Below, piece after piece: positions 16,131 through 25,354 of a stretch of DNA of 31,358 bases. How positions within the stretch are numbered: the first letter of the stretch is position 1; each line of letters begins with the position of its first letter. Below the pieces are notes generated by a model. The model searched no databases, was not told the DNA's origin, and saw nothing but the letters and a program-made list of their open reading frames with translations. The position numbers and the translations under genes are program-made. This stretch comes from an uncultured Christensenellaceae bacterium (GTDB lineage: Bacteria; Bacillota; Clostridia; Christensenellales; Borkfalkiaceae), in contig CAJUMW010000003.1 in the NCBI GenBank assembly GCA_910587625.1, positions 22,572 to 53,929 on the forward strand. The letters are read 5' to 3'.

Positions 16131-17285
16131 ATGGAAAAAGTTATAATAGTTCGGTATTCCGAAATACATTTGAAAGGTAAAAATAGAGGATATTTCGAGC
16201 GGGTTTTAATAATAAATATGGAAAAAGCTTTAAAAGGCTTTAAGCACGAGATTAAAAGACAAAGCGGACGATACCTTGTTGAAGCATTTGAGGAGGAGGA
16301 AACCGAAAATTTAGTTTCCCGCTTGCAAAAGGTTTTCGGGATTCATTCTCTTAGTATTGCTTTAAAAGTGCAAACTCAAATGGATGCAATTTTTAATGCG
16401 GCAAAAAGCGTTTGTTCGGATAGCGGAAAGTTTAAAGTGTCGACGCATCGTGCCGACAAAAGCTTTGAGCTTGACTCGATGCAAATTAATGCGGAAATAG
16501 GCGGTCGGCTTTTAAGTCAAAACTTAAATCTTTCCGTTGACGTGCATAATCCGCAATTTGTTATAAATATCGATGTGCGCGAAAACGGAACTACGCTTGT
16601 TTTCAACGAGTTTTTTAAGGGAGCAGGCGGTATGCCTGTTGGAACTTCCGGAAAAGGTCTTTTGCTTATATCGGGAGGTATTGACAGTCCCGTTGCCGGT
16701 CATATGATTGCAAAGCGCGGTATGCACGTCGACTGTATTCATTTTCACAGTTATCCTTACACAAATATGCAGGCTAAGGACAAGGTTTGCGCGCTTGCAA
16801 ACGTGCTTTCAAAGTATGCTTGCGGATTGAGGCTTAATATAGTTTCTGTGACGCGTATTCAAGAAGAAATTCATAAAAAGTGTAACGGAGAATATATGGT
16901 TACACTTTTACGAAGATTTATGATGCGTATTGCCGAGCGCGTTGCAAAAAAATGCGGAGCGCAGTGTCTGATTACGGGGGAAAGTTTGGGGCAGGTTGCA
17001 AGTCAGACTGTTGAGGGTATGACTTCTTCAAACAGCGTTATAGAAACTCTTCCTGTTTTAAGGCCGCTGTGCGGATTTGATAAAGACGAAATAATAGAGC
17101 GCAGCAGAGCTATGGGTGCATATGAAATATCCATTCAGCCCTATGAAGATTGTTGCACGGTTTTTTTACCCAAGCACCCGATTATTAAACCGACGCTTGA
17201 AAGTGTTTTGGCGGAGGAGAGCAAGCTTGACGTTGAGGCGCTAATCGAAGAATCGCTGTCGACTCTTGAAGTTATGGATTTATAA
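16131..17285 (+). CDS. thiI: tRNA 4-thiouridine synthetase ThiI
   Basis: Adenylates and thiolates U8 of tRNA. The N-terminal ferredoxin-like/THUMP part starts with VRYSEIHLKGKNRGYFE, and the PP-loop SGGIDS is at residues 181-186, followed by GESLGQVASQT, all family hallmarks. With 384 residues and no C-terminal rhodanese domain it is the short, Gram-positive type that depends on a partner cysteine desulfurase, which is encoded just upstream. A thiazole-synthesis role seems less likely for the short form but cannot be excluded. Only a distant AGAAGGG precedes ATG 16131, so translation may depend on the preceding gene. Its 3' end overlaps the end of the convergent PBP gene by six bases. Confidence 0.96.
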   Translation: MEKVIIVRYSEIHLKGKNRGYFERVLIINMEKALKGFKHEIKRQSGRYLVEAFEEEETENLVSRLQKVFGIHSLSIALKVQTQMDAIFNAAKSVCSDSGKFKVSTHRADKSFELDSMQINAEIGGRLLSQNLNLSVDVHNPQFVINIDVRENGTTLVFNEFFKGAGGMPVGTSGKGLLLISGGIDSPVAGHMIAKRGMHVDCIHFHSYPYTNMQAKDKVCALANVLSKYACGLRLNIVSVTRIQEEIHKKCNGEYMVTLLRRFMMRIAERVAKKCGAQCLITGESLGQVASQTVEGMTSSNSVIETLPVLRPLCGFDKDEIIERSRAMGAYEISIQPYEDCCTVFLPKHPIIKPTLESVLAEESKLDVEALIEESLSTLEVMDL

Positions 17286-19502
17286 ATTAGTCCAATCCTT
17301 ATTTACAATATCCGGAATTTTTATATCTAAAGAAGATTTCGAATTATTTACACTTACAGTCGGCAGGGATATTTCCTTGCCGAAAATTTTTTCTTCCCCG
17401 TTTATATAATAGGGGGTAACGGTGTAGGTGTAGTATCCGTTATTTGGTTCGTCTAAAATGCTTTCTTTCCATTTACCGTCGTATATGACCTCAAATTTGT
17501 CGTTAAAATAACGTTTTACTAAATATGCGTAGTACTTTGTCTGACATAATGATATAGTTACTGTATTGTTTTTGACTGAAATTGACGGTAATTTTATAGT
17601 TGGTGATGAAAATCTGCTTGATTTTTCCTTTGGCTCGTTGCCGAGTAAAACCTTAACTTTTAACTTATTTAATGTAGGGGACAGTGTGTCGGCAATTATA
17701 ATTTTGTTGTTCGTGTAATATTCTTCGGCGTCAATTTCAACTGTTGACGTACCGCTTACGGTATTAAGAGCAGGCGGAACTTCTTTGTCGTATAACTTTT
17801 CTAATACTTCTTTTGCAAGCGCACAGCAATTTCCGCCGCTGGTAATTTTAAGCTTTTTGTTGTCCTTGTCTCCCAACCAAATTCCTACGCAATGGTTTGA
17901 AGTATAGCTAATTGAATATGCGTCGGTATTTCCCTCTTCTGTTCCGCAAGTGCCCGTTTTGCTGGCAACGTCGTATTTCAAGTCGGACAATTTTTTTGCC
18001 GTGCCGGTTTTTGAGGTTTCGAGAAGCATTTCGTTCATAAGCGAGCAAGTGCCTTCGGAAAATACTCTGCTTTGCGATTGTTCGTTTAAATAAATTTTTT
18101 CACCGTTTTTTGTTACTATTTCTTTTATGAACCGCGACGGCATATAAATTCCGCTATTTGCAAAGGTAGAGTACCTATCTGCAATATCTTTTAGACTTAT
18201 GCCGTATTTCATACCACCGAGCGCAAGCGAAAGATTTTTTTCATCTTCTTCTAATGCGATATTCATTCTCGTCAGATATTTTTCGGCTGTTTTAATCGTC
18301 AACATATTAAGCGTTTTTACGGCAGGGACGTTGTAGCTGTTTTTAATACTTTCTGTCACGGTTACAAAACCGTGATATTTTTTATCGAAGTTTTCCGGTG
18401 AATAGCCGTTATAGTTGATTTTTTCGTCTAAAATGCCCGTGAACGGACTTATAATTTTTTCTTCAATCGCCGGAGCATATACGAGTAGGGGCTTTATGGT
18501 TGAGCCCGGTTGGCGTTTTACTCCGTTTATAGTTGATTTATAAGCATTTACTCCGCCGCAATTTGAAGTAATAATAACCGAATTGTCACAATCGTATGAG
18601 TGATTTTCTATAAAAGACTGTAACTCTGCATTCAGATAGGTTTTTATAATACAGCCGTCCGTCAAGTCGTATGCGTTAAGTCCAAGTTCTTCAAGTTCGT
18701 CGAAAACTGCGTGTAAATAGTCGTAATTTTTGCCCTTAACGCTGTTTTGAACGGCGTCTAACGGCATTTTTATACTGTTTTGATAGGTATTTTCGTCAAT
18801 AAAATTGCATTCAAGCATACATTTCAACACAGTATTTCGCTTTTTCAAGCTTTTTTCGGGATTTTTAAATGGGGAATAATTATTTGGTGAGGAAAGCAGT
18901 CCTACCAAAGTTGCGCTCTCGCATAGATCGAGATTTTCTGCCTTTTTATCAAAATAGAATTCAGCCGCGCTTTGAAGCCCGTAGCAATTGTGTCCGAAAT
19001 AGATGGTGTTGAGATACATTTCAAGAATTTCGTTCTTTGAATAAGCGCGTTCTAGCTGCTTTGTCAGTCTTATTTCATTGAGTTTACGCTTAATTGTTTT
19101 ATCCTGTGAAAGATGAGTGTTTTTAATTAATTGTTGGCTAATTGTTGACGCGCCCTCTTTGAACGAGCGTGAAATCATATTTTTATACGCCGCTTTTATC
19201 ATTCTTCTGTAATTAAGACCGTTATGCGAATAAAAAGTTCTATCCTCAGAGGCAATGAAGGCATTTATACAGTCATCGCTTAAATTTTCGATTTTAACGC
19301 TCTTTTTCTTACCGGCCACCGATGCGCTTATCAGCTCGTTGCCTTCGTCGTCGTATATAATTACGCTTTGATTGGGGTTAATTAACTTACTTTCATCTAA
19401 GACAGCGTCTTTGGTTATTATAAAGTAGGCGCTTATAAGCGCGCCTATAATTATTAAAATACTTAAAAAAACTATTAACAATATCTTTAAAAACTTAGTC
19501 AT
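17280..19502 (-). CDS. Class A penicillin-binding protein (bifunctional transglycosylase/transpeptidase)
   Basis: Peptidoglycan polymerase and cross-linker. A signal-anchor helix spans about residues 6-29. The GT51 glycosyltransferase domain has the catalytic ASEDRTFYSHNG (Glu87) and EGASTISQQLIKN. The transpeptidase domain has S334-x-x-K337 (PGSTIKP), S389-Y-N391 and K515-T-G517 (ASKTGTCGT). A beta-rich, fibronectin-like tail of about 150 residues follows. The length of 740 fits PBP1a types. No clear ribosome binding site precedes ATG 19502 (upstream bases TACTATTTACG), although the N-terminus fits the family. It is divergent from miaB and ends within thiI. Confidence 0.95.
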   Translation of the reverse strand: MTKFLKILLIVFLSILIIIGALISAYFIITKDAVLDESKLINPNQSVIIYDDEGNELISASVAGKKKSVKIENLSDDCINAFIASEDRTFYSHNGLNYRRMIKAAYKNMISRSFKEGASTISQQLIKNTHLSQDKTIKRKLNEIRLTKQLERAYSKNEILEMYLNTIYFGHNCYGLQSAAEFYFDKKAENLDLCESATLVGLLSSPNNYSPFKNPEKSLKKRNTVLKCMLECNFIDENTYQNSIKMPLDAVQNSVKGKNYDYLHAVFDELEELGLNAYDLTDGCIIKTYLNAELQSFIENHSYDCDNSVIITSNCGGVNAYKSTINGVKRQPGSTIKPLLVYAPAIEEKIISPFTGILDEKINYNGYSPENFDKKYHGFVTVTESIKNSYNVPAVKTLNMLTIKTAEKYLTRMNIALEEDEKNLSLALGGMKYGISLKDIADRYSTFANSGIYMPSRFIKEIVTKNGEKIYLNEQSQSRVFSEGTCSLMNEMLLETSKTGTAKKLSDLKYDVASKTGTCGTEEGNTDAYSISYTSNHCVGIWLGDKDNKKLKITSGGNCCALAKEVLEKLYDKEVPPALNTVSGTSTVEIDAEEYYTNNKIIIADTLSPTLNKLKVKVLLGNEPKEKSSRFSSPTIKLPSISVKNNTVTISLCQTKYYAYLVKRYFNDKFEVIYDGKWKESILDEPNNGYYTYTVTPYYINGEEKIFGKEISLPTVSVNNSKSSLDIKIPDIVNKDWTNL

Positions 19503-19545
19503 CGTAAATAGTATTTATAAAATTAAATTATTGTTGCAAATTTTA

Positions 19546-19574
19546 TTGAAAAATTTTGTAAAAAAATATATAAT
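19546..19574 (+). promoter_or_regulatory. Promoter of the miaB operon, very close to the start codon
   Basis: TTGAAA at 19546-19551, 17-base spacer, TATAAT at 19569-19574. The predicted transcription start (about 19580-19582) is only three to five bases ahead of ATG 19585, so the mRNA would be nearly leaderless. Confidence 0.75.
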
Positions 19575-19584
19575 TATATGGAAT

Positions 19585-20898
19585 ATGAGTAAGTATTATC
19601 ACATTACAACATACGGTTGTCAGATGAATGTACACGAGTCCGAGAAGATTGCCGGCATTCTTTCCTCGCTCGGGTATGAGAGCTGCGACAATATCGAGGA
19701 CGCAGATATAGCTGTTTTCAATACCTGTTGCATCAGAGAAAACGCCGAAAATCATGCTTTCGGCAATATCGGCATGCTTAAAAAGCTTAAAGCGAAGAAA
19801 AAAGGAATGATTATTGCCGTAGGCGGTTGCCTTACGCAACAAATAGGTAAGGCGAATACTTTGCACGATAAGTTCCCTTATGTCGATATAATTTTCGGCA
19901 CGCACAATTTGGGTAAACTCAAAGAATATGTAATAAAAAAACAGTCGCAGAAAAAATCTGTTATTGAAGTATTCGAAAGCGAAGGGGAGATATCGGAAAA
20001 TGAAAAACCTCTTAGGACAAGCTACCCCAACGCTTGGATAAACATAACGTACGGTTGCAATAATTTTTGTACCTATTGCATAGTGCCATATGTTCGAGGA
20101 AGAGAGCGAAGCAGAAAATCCGAAGATATTATTAATGAGGCAAAAGAGCTTATTTCTCTCGGCTATAAAGAGCTTACGCTGCTAGGTCAGAATGTAAATT
20201 CTTACGCCAACGGAACAAACGACATTAATTTCCCCGAGCTTTTGCAAAAAATTGCCAACCTTGACGGAAAATTTCGTTTGAGATTTATGACAAGTCATCC
20301 GAAAGATTTTTCCGAAGAGCTTGCAAAAGTTATTGCTGAAAATTCAAAAATATGCAATGCCGTACATTTGCCCGTACAAAGCGGTTCGGATAGAATTTTA
20401 AAGGCTATGAACAGGCGTTATACTTCGGCCGACTATCTAAAAAAGGTGGAAATTTTAAAAAAATATGTTCCCGACTGCACAATAACTACCGATTTAATAG
20501 TCGGTTTTCCTACCGAGAGCGATGAAGATTTTAACGATACGCTATCGCTTGTTAAAGAGGTTGGGTTTTCGTCGGCGTTTACATTTGTTTATTCAAAGCG
20601 CGAAGGTACGGTTGCGGCTAAAATGGACGGACAAATTCCTGAAGAGGTTTCAAAAAAGCGAATAATGCAGCTGATTTCTCTTGTCAATTCACAGACAAGA
20701 GATCAATCGGCGGAATACGTAGGCAAAACGATAGAAATACTTTGTGAAGGGTACGACGATAAAAAGCAGATGTATCTCGGTAGAGATGAATACGGCCGAA
20801 TGGCGTATTTTCATGGCGACACTGACGTTATAGGAGAGTTCTTGAAAGTTAAAATCGAGAGCGCAAGCGGCATTTCGTTGACGGGTACATTGGTTTAA
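19585..20898 (+). CDS. miaB: tRNA-2-methylthio-N6-dimethylallyladenosine synthase MiaB
   Basis: Radical SAM methylthiotransferase that modifies A37 of tRNAs after MiaA has added the dimethylallyl group; miaA lies in the same operon. Order: UPF0004 domain with cluster cysteines C12 (TYGCQMN), C48 (NTCCIREN) and C82 (GGCLTQQ); radical SAM motif C158-x3-C162-x2-C165 (GCNNFCTYC) with VPYVRGRERSR; TRAM domain at the end. The frame is open from 19531, but that start lies upstream of the promoter, so ATG 19585 is chosen, giving 437 residues and a family-typical N-terminus. There is no ribosome binding site of normal strength. Confidence 0.97.
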   Translation: MSKYYHITTYGCQMNVHESEKIAGILSSLGYESCDNIEDADIAVFNTCCIRENAENHAFGNIGMLKKLKAKKKGMIIAVGGCLTQQIGKANTLHDKFPYVDIIFGTHNLGKLKEYVIKKQSQKKSVIEVFESEGEISENEKPLRTSYPNAWINITYGCNNFCTYCIVPYVRGRERSRKSEDIINEAKELISLGYKELTLLGQNVNSYANGTNDINFPELLQKIANLDGKFRLRFMTSHPKDFSEELAKVIAENSKICNAVHLPVQSGSDRILKAMNRRYTSADYLKKVEILKKYVPDCTITTDLIVGFPTESDEDFNDTLSLVKEVGFSSAFTFVYSKREGTVAAKMDGQIPEEVSKKRIMQLISLVNSQTRDQSAEYVGKTIEILCEGYDDKKQMYLGRDEYGRMAYFHGDTDVIGEFLKVKIESASGISLTGTLV

Positions 20899-20907
20899 GG
20901 GATTTAT

Positions 20908-23460
20908 ATGGCACTTTCTACTATGATGAAACACTATTTTTCCGTCAAGGAAAAATATAAAGATTGCATTATTTTTTATCGACTCGGTGATTTTTACGAG
21001 ATGTTTTTTGATGATGCAATAAAAGCTTCTGAACTTTTGGATTTGACGCTTACAGGCAGGGATTGCGGACTTGAAAAGCGCGCGCCTATGTGCGGAATAC
21101 CTCACCATGCCGCAGAGGGGTATATTACAAAGCTTGTTTCACTTGGGGAAAAGGTGGCGGTTTGCGAGCAACTTGAAGAGGCTTCACAGGCAAAGGGGAT
21201 TGTTGCGCGCGACGTGGTTCGCGTAGTGACTGCCGGTACGTTGACCGGTGACGCTTTAAATGAAAAAAACAATAATTTTATCTGTTCGGTATTTAAACAC
21301 GGCAATACGGTGGCGTTTGCATGGTCGGATATTTCCACCGGTGAATTTTTTGCGACTGAATTTTTCGGCGCGGAAAGCGTAAAAAAATGTATCGCGAATA
21401 TGACTGTACTTGATGTAAAAGAGGTAATAAGCAATGACGAAATGTTATTTGCCGTAAGAGATTTACCCGAAGTTAATCGTGGAATTGTGCCTCATTTTTC
21501 AAGTTATCCCGAGTGGGCTTTCGGTTTCGCCGCCGCTGAAAGAACGCTATTGGAGCAGTTCCACGTTCAAACTCTTTCAGCTTTCTCGATAATCGGTCAC
21601 AGCGACGCTATATGCGCTTCAGGTGCGCTTGTTGAATACTTGAAAGAAACGCAAAAACATGCGCTTAAAAATATAGACGGAATAAAATATCTTTCGAACG
21701 AAAAGTATATGCAGCTTGACGCAACGGCGTTCAAGAACCTTGAAATAGTCAAAAATATGAGCAACGGCAGTAAATACGGCAGTTTGCTTTGGGTCTTGGA
21801 TAAAACAAAGACGCCTATGGGTGCAAGGTTTATTGCTTCGAATATTTTGTATCCTTTTTATGACAGAGCCGAAATCGAAAAACGTCTTGACGGTGTGCAG
21901 GAGCTTTACGATTCTACCGTCATAAGGTTGAAAATTTCCGATATGTTGAAAGAAATTAAAGATATCGAGCGTATAGCGGGAAAAATAAGTAATAATACTG
22001 TCAAAGTTAAAGATTGCAATAATTTATCAAGCTCTTTGAAAGTTATTCCTTCGCTGAAATTCTGTCTTTCGGGGTTTACTTCTGATGTTATTAACGAGAT
22101 AAACGAGAGGTTGTATGACCTTGACGAGGTTTATAATTTAATCGATAAGGCAATCAACACTAATAATTCCGATGATGCTACTATTATAAAGAAGGGTTTT
22201 AACGAAAAGCTTGACGAACAAAGGGAAATTGTAGAAAACGGTGCTAAATATATAACCAAATTGGAGGCTAACGAGCGTGACAAAACCGGTATAAGAAACC
22301 TGAAAATCGGATACAACAGGGTTTTTGGATATTATATTGAAGTCAACAAGTCCTTTTCGGACAAAGTGCCGCTCAATTACCAGCGTAGACAGACTGTTGC
22401 AAATGCCGAAAGATATATAACCGAAGAGTTGAAAGCTTTGGAAGAAAAAATTTTGACGGGCAATGAACTTTGCGAAAAGCTTGAAACTCAAATTTACAGT
22501 CAAATTAAAGAATATTTGAGCGAGTTTATAGACAGATTTAAGATAATTGCCTCATCGGTTGCTTATTTAGATATGCTTGTTTCCTTTGCCGAAGTTGCAA
22601 AGACGAATAAGTATGTGCGTCCGCAGATAGTAGAAAGCGATACGCTTATGATTAGCGAAGGTAGACATCCTGTTGTTGAAGTAATTACAAAGGAAAGGTT
22701 TATCCCCAACGACACGCTTCTCGACGAGGGGGAAAACCGTACTATGATATTGACGGGGCCGAATATGGCAGGTAAGAGCACTTATATGCGCCAGACGGCT
22801 ATTATAACGGTAATGGCGCATCTCGGCTGCTTTGTTCCTGCAAAGTCGGCGCAAATTCCGCTTATCGACAGAATTTTTACCCGTGTCGGGGCAAGCGATA
22901 ACTTGATTTCGGACCAAAGTACGTTTATGGTTGAGATGATAGAGGTCGCCGCAATTTTGCAAAACGCTACAAAAAACAGTCTGCTTATTTTGGACGAAGT
23001 TGGAAGAGGTACTTCTACATATGACGGTTTGAGCATTGCCTGGGCGGTAATCGAGCACATAACCCAGCATATCGGAGCGCGAACAATGTTTGCAACGCAT
23101 TATCACGAGCTTACAGAGCTTGAGGATAAATTAGAGGGAATTAAAAATTATAAAATTTCCGTCAAAGAAATTAACGGTACGGTAGTTTTTTTGCGTAAAA
23201 TTATGCGCGGCGGCGCAAACCGCAGTTTCGGTATCGAAGTTGCGGCTCTTGCGGGCGTGCCTAAAAGCGTTACGGACAGAGCAAAAAAGATTTTGAAAGT
23301 TGTCGAAAGTGGGGACAGAAAGGTTGTTGAAAGCGCGGAAGAAGCTATAACCGAAGTTTCGGAAGTAGAAAAAATTTTAAGCGAAGTCGATATGAATAAT
23401 CTTTCCCCGATGCAGGCGTTTTTGCTTGTGGGGGACCTCGTTGAAAAGGTGAAAAAATGA
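20908..23460 (+). CDS. mutS: DNA mismatch repair protein MutS
   Basis: Recognises mismatches and small loops and signals through MutL. The mismatch-contacting F-x-E motif is F29-Y-E31 (LGDFYEMF), followed by MCGIPHHA. The ABC-type ATPase has Walker A GPNMAGKST from residue 617, then LDEVGRGTSTYDG and FATHYHELTELE. The length of 850 residues is normal for MutS1, and there is no Smr domain of the MutS2 type. An AAGGGAT site precedes ATG 20908, ten bases after miaB. The last four bases (ATGA) overlap mutL. Confidence 0.98.
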   Translation: MALSTMMKHYFSVKEKYKDCIIFYRLGDFYEMFFDDAIKASELLDLTLTGRDCGLEKRAPMCGIPHHAAEGYITKLVSLGEKVAVCEQLEEASQAKGIVARDVVRVVTAGTLTGDALNEKNNNFICSVFKHGNTVAFAWSDISTGEFFATEFFGAESVKKCIANMTVLDVKEVISNDEMLFAVRDLPEVNRGIVPHFSSYPEWAFGFAAAERTLLEQFHVQTLSAFSIIGHSDAICASGALVEYLKETQKHALKNIDGIKYLSNEKYMQLDATAFKNLEIVKNMSNGSKYGSLLWVLDKTKTPMGARFIASNILYPFYDRAEIEKRLDGVQELYDSTVIRLKISDMLKEIKDIERIAGKISNNTVKVKDCNNLSSSLKVIPSLKFCLSGFTSDVINEINERLYDLDEVYNLIDKAINTNNSDDATIIKKGFNEKLDEQREIVENGAKYITKLEANERDKTGIRNLKIGYNRVFGYYIEVNKSFSDKVPLNYQRRQTVANAERYITEELKALEEKILTGNELCEKLETQIYSQIKEYLSEFIDRFKIIASSVAYLDMLVSFAEVAKTNKYVRPQIVESDTLMISEGRHPVVEVITKERFIPNDTLLDEGENRTMILTGPNMAGKSTYMRQTAIITVMAHLGCFVPAKSAQIPLIDRIFTRVGASDNLISDQSTFMVEMIEVAAILQNATKNSLLILDEVGRGTSTYDGLSIAWAVIEHITQHIGARTMFATHYHELTELEDKLEGIKNYKISVKEINGTVVFLRKIMRGGANRSFGIEVAALAGVPKSVTDRAKKILKVVESGDRKVVESAEEAITEVSEVEKILSEVDMNNLSPMQAFLLVGDLVEKVKK

Positions 23461-25352
23461 AAAAGATAAACGTTCTCAGCAAAAACGTATATAACAGAAT
23501 TGCCGCTGGTGAAGTTATCGACAGGCCTTATTCTGCCGTTAAAGAGTTAATTGAAAACAGCCTTGACGCTCACTCGACCGAAATTGAAATTTATATAGAG
23601 AACGGCGGAAAACAGCTTATTAAAATTATTGATAACGGGTCGGGTATCGAGCGCGACGACCTTTGCGACGCGTTTACTCCGCACGCAACAAGTAAAATTT
23701 CAAAAGCGGAGGATTTGGATAAGATTACTACGCTCGGGTTCAGAGGAGAAGCTCTTGCAAGTATTTCTGTAATTTCAAAAGTTGAGCTAATTTCTATAAC
23801 CGAGGGAAATTCTGCTTATAAAATTTGCTGCGAGGACGGAGTTGTCGGAGATATTACGCCTGCCGCGCTGGAACAAGGTACTCAGATTACAGTCAGGGAT
23901 TTATTCTATAACACGCCTGCAAGGGCAAAGTTTTTAAAGACAGATAAAAAGGAAGAGGCGGATATTACAAACTTTGTTACACGCTATATTTTAGGGAATC
24001 CTAACGTTGCTTTTAAATATTTTGTCGACGGTAAATTGATTTTACAGAGCTTCGGCGGAGGTCTTGACGAGGCTGTGGCTCAGGTTTACGGTGCAAAAAC
24101 GCTTTCACAGTGCTATAAAATCGAAGCGCAGAAGGGTGACTTTAAAATTAGCGGCTTTATCGGAAATCAAAACTTTTTTAAAGCCAATAAAACTTATCAA
24201 AGTATATTTTTAAACGGCAGATATATTATCAACAATACCATTTCAACTGCTATAAATAACGCTTACATAAACTATATGATGAAGCGGCAATACCCGTTTT
24301 ACGTCTTAAACGTTGAAGTCCCGTGCGATTTCGTGGACGTTAATGTTCATCCCAATAAAGCCGACGTGCGGTTTGTAGATAACAGAACTGTTTATTCTGC
24401 AATTTATTCTGTAATTGCGCCCGTTCTCGACGGTACGGCTAAGGCTACGGAATTTGTTATTTCGGAAACTCGTATTCCCGAAATTAAGTCGACTTCGGAA
24501 ACAGTCGATAACTTAAACAAAGTCTATTCTCAGCCTTTGACAAACGAGAATAAGTATGAAAAATTTTCTCCCAAATTGGACAATATTCTTCCTACGGTTA
24601 AGGTGATTGAAAACGGAAATTCAGATTTTTTGCCGACGGCATTAAAGCATAGTGTAAAAGAAAATAAAATGTCTGTTACCGACGACACTATGTTGCCGAA
24701 TCTCGACAATTTTAAAGCATATGAGATTCAAAAAGAGTATTTTGGCAGAAAAAAGGACGAGCAACAGAAAATCGACTATAAAGCTTTCAAATACAGGACA
24801 AGCCTATTTGACACGTATTTAATGTATGAGGTTGAGGACAGCATTTATATAATAGACCAGCACGCGGCGCACGAGCGGTTGATTTACGATAAACTTTGCA
24901 AGGATTTAAAAAACCGTGAAATTATAAAACAACCGATGCTGTTTCCGTATATTTTTACGGTCAATTCAGTAGAATCGCAGTTTTTGGACTCGAATATAAA
25001 GATATTAAGGGCAATAGGTTTGGGTATTGCGCCGTTTGGTTACGGTTCGTACAGGGTTGACGAAGTGCCCGTTGATTTACAAAACATCAATATAAAAAAC
25101 TTTTTTGAAGAGATTTTATCGCAAATCAACAGTTTGAAAAACATTGACGTTGAAGATGTATTGAAGGACAGGCTCGCCATGACGGCTTGTAAGCATGCAA
25201 TAAAGGGCGGCATGAGGTTGACCGAACAAGAAGTTGATAAACTTTTTGAAATGCTTGACGGAAATTTGGGGTTGAAATGTCCGCACGGCAGACCCGTGTG
25301 TGTTAAATTGACCAAAAAAGATATCGAGAAAATGTTTAAAAGGATAGTTTGA
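23457..25352 (+). CDS. mutL: DNA mismatch repair protein MutL (endonuclease type)
   Basis: GHKL ATPase that couples MutS to strand incision. N-terminal motifs RIAAGEVIDRPYSAVKELIENSLDA, DNGSGI, TLGFRGEAL and NTPARAKF are complete. The C-terminal domain carries the metal-binding endonuclease motif starting at D467 (DQHAAHERLIYD), with ACKHAIKGG and CPHGRP, so it is a nicking MutL as expected where MutH is absent. The final acidic residue of the DQHA-x2-E-x4-E motif is Asp rather than Glu. The middle linker is poorly conserved, as usual. It starts within the mutS stop (ATGA overlap). Confidence 0.97.
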   Translation: MKKINVLSKNVYNRIAAGEVIDRPYSAVKELIENSLDAHSTEIEIYIENGGKQLIKIIDNGSGIERDDLCDAFTPHATSKISKAEDLDKITTLGFRGEALASISVISKVELISITEGNSAYKICCEDGVVGDITPAALEQGTQITVRDLFYNTPARAKFLKTDKKEEADITNFVTRYILGNPNVAFKYFVDGKLILQSFGGGLDEAVAQVYGAKTLSQCYKIEAQKGDFKISGFIGNQNFFKANKTYQSIFLNGRYIINNTISTAINNAYINYMMKRQYPFYVLNVEVPCDFVDVNVHPNKADVRFVDNRTVYSAIYSVIAPVLDGTAKATEFVISETRIPEIKSTSETVDNLNKVYSQPLTNENKYEKFSPKLDNILPTVKVIENGNSDFLPTALKHSVKENKMSVTDDTMLPNLDNFKAYEIQKEYFGRKKDEQQKIDYKAFKYRTSLFDTYLMYEVEDSIYIIDQHAAHERLIYDKLCKDLKNREIIKQPMLFPYIFTVNSVESQFLDSNIKILRAIGLGIAPFGYGSYRVDEVPVDLQNINIKNFFEEILSQINSLKNIDVEDVLKDRLAMTACKHAIKGGMRLTEQEVDKLFEMLDGNLGLKCPHGRPVCVKLTKKDIEKMFKRIV

Positions 25353-25354
25353 TT

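Noticed and set aside
22567..23106. 179-codon minus-strand frame opposite mutS, and the overlapping shorter ones
   Set aside because: Lies over the conserved MutS ATPase region and shows no recognisable motif.
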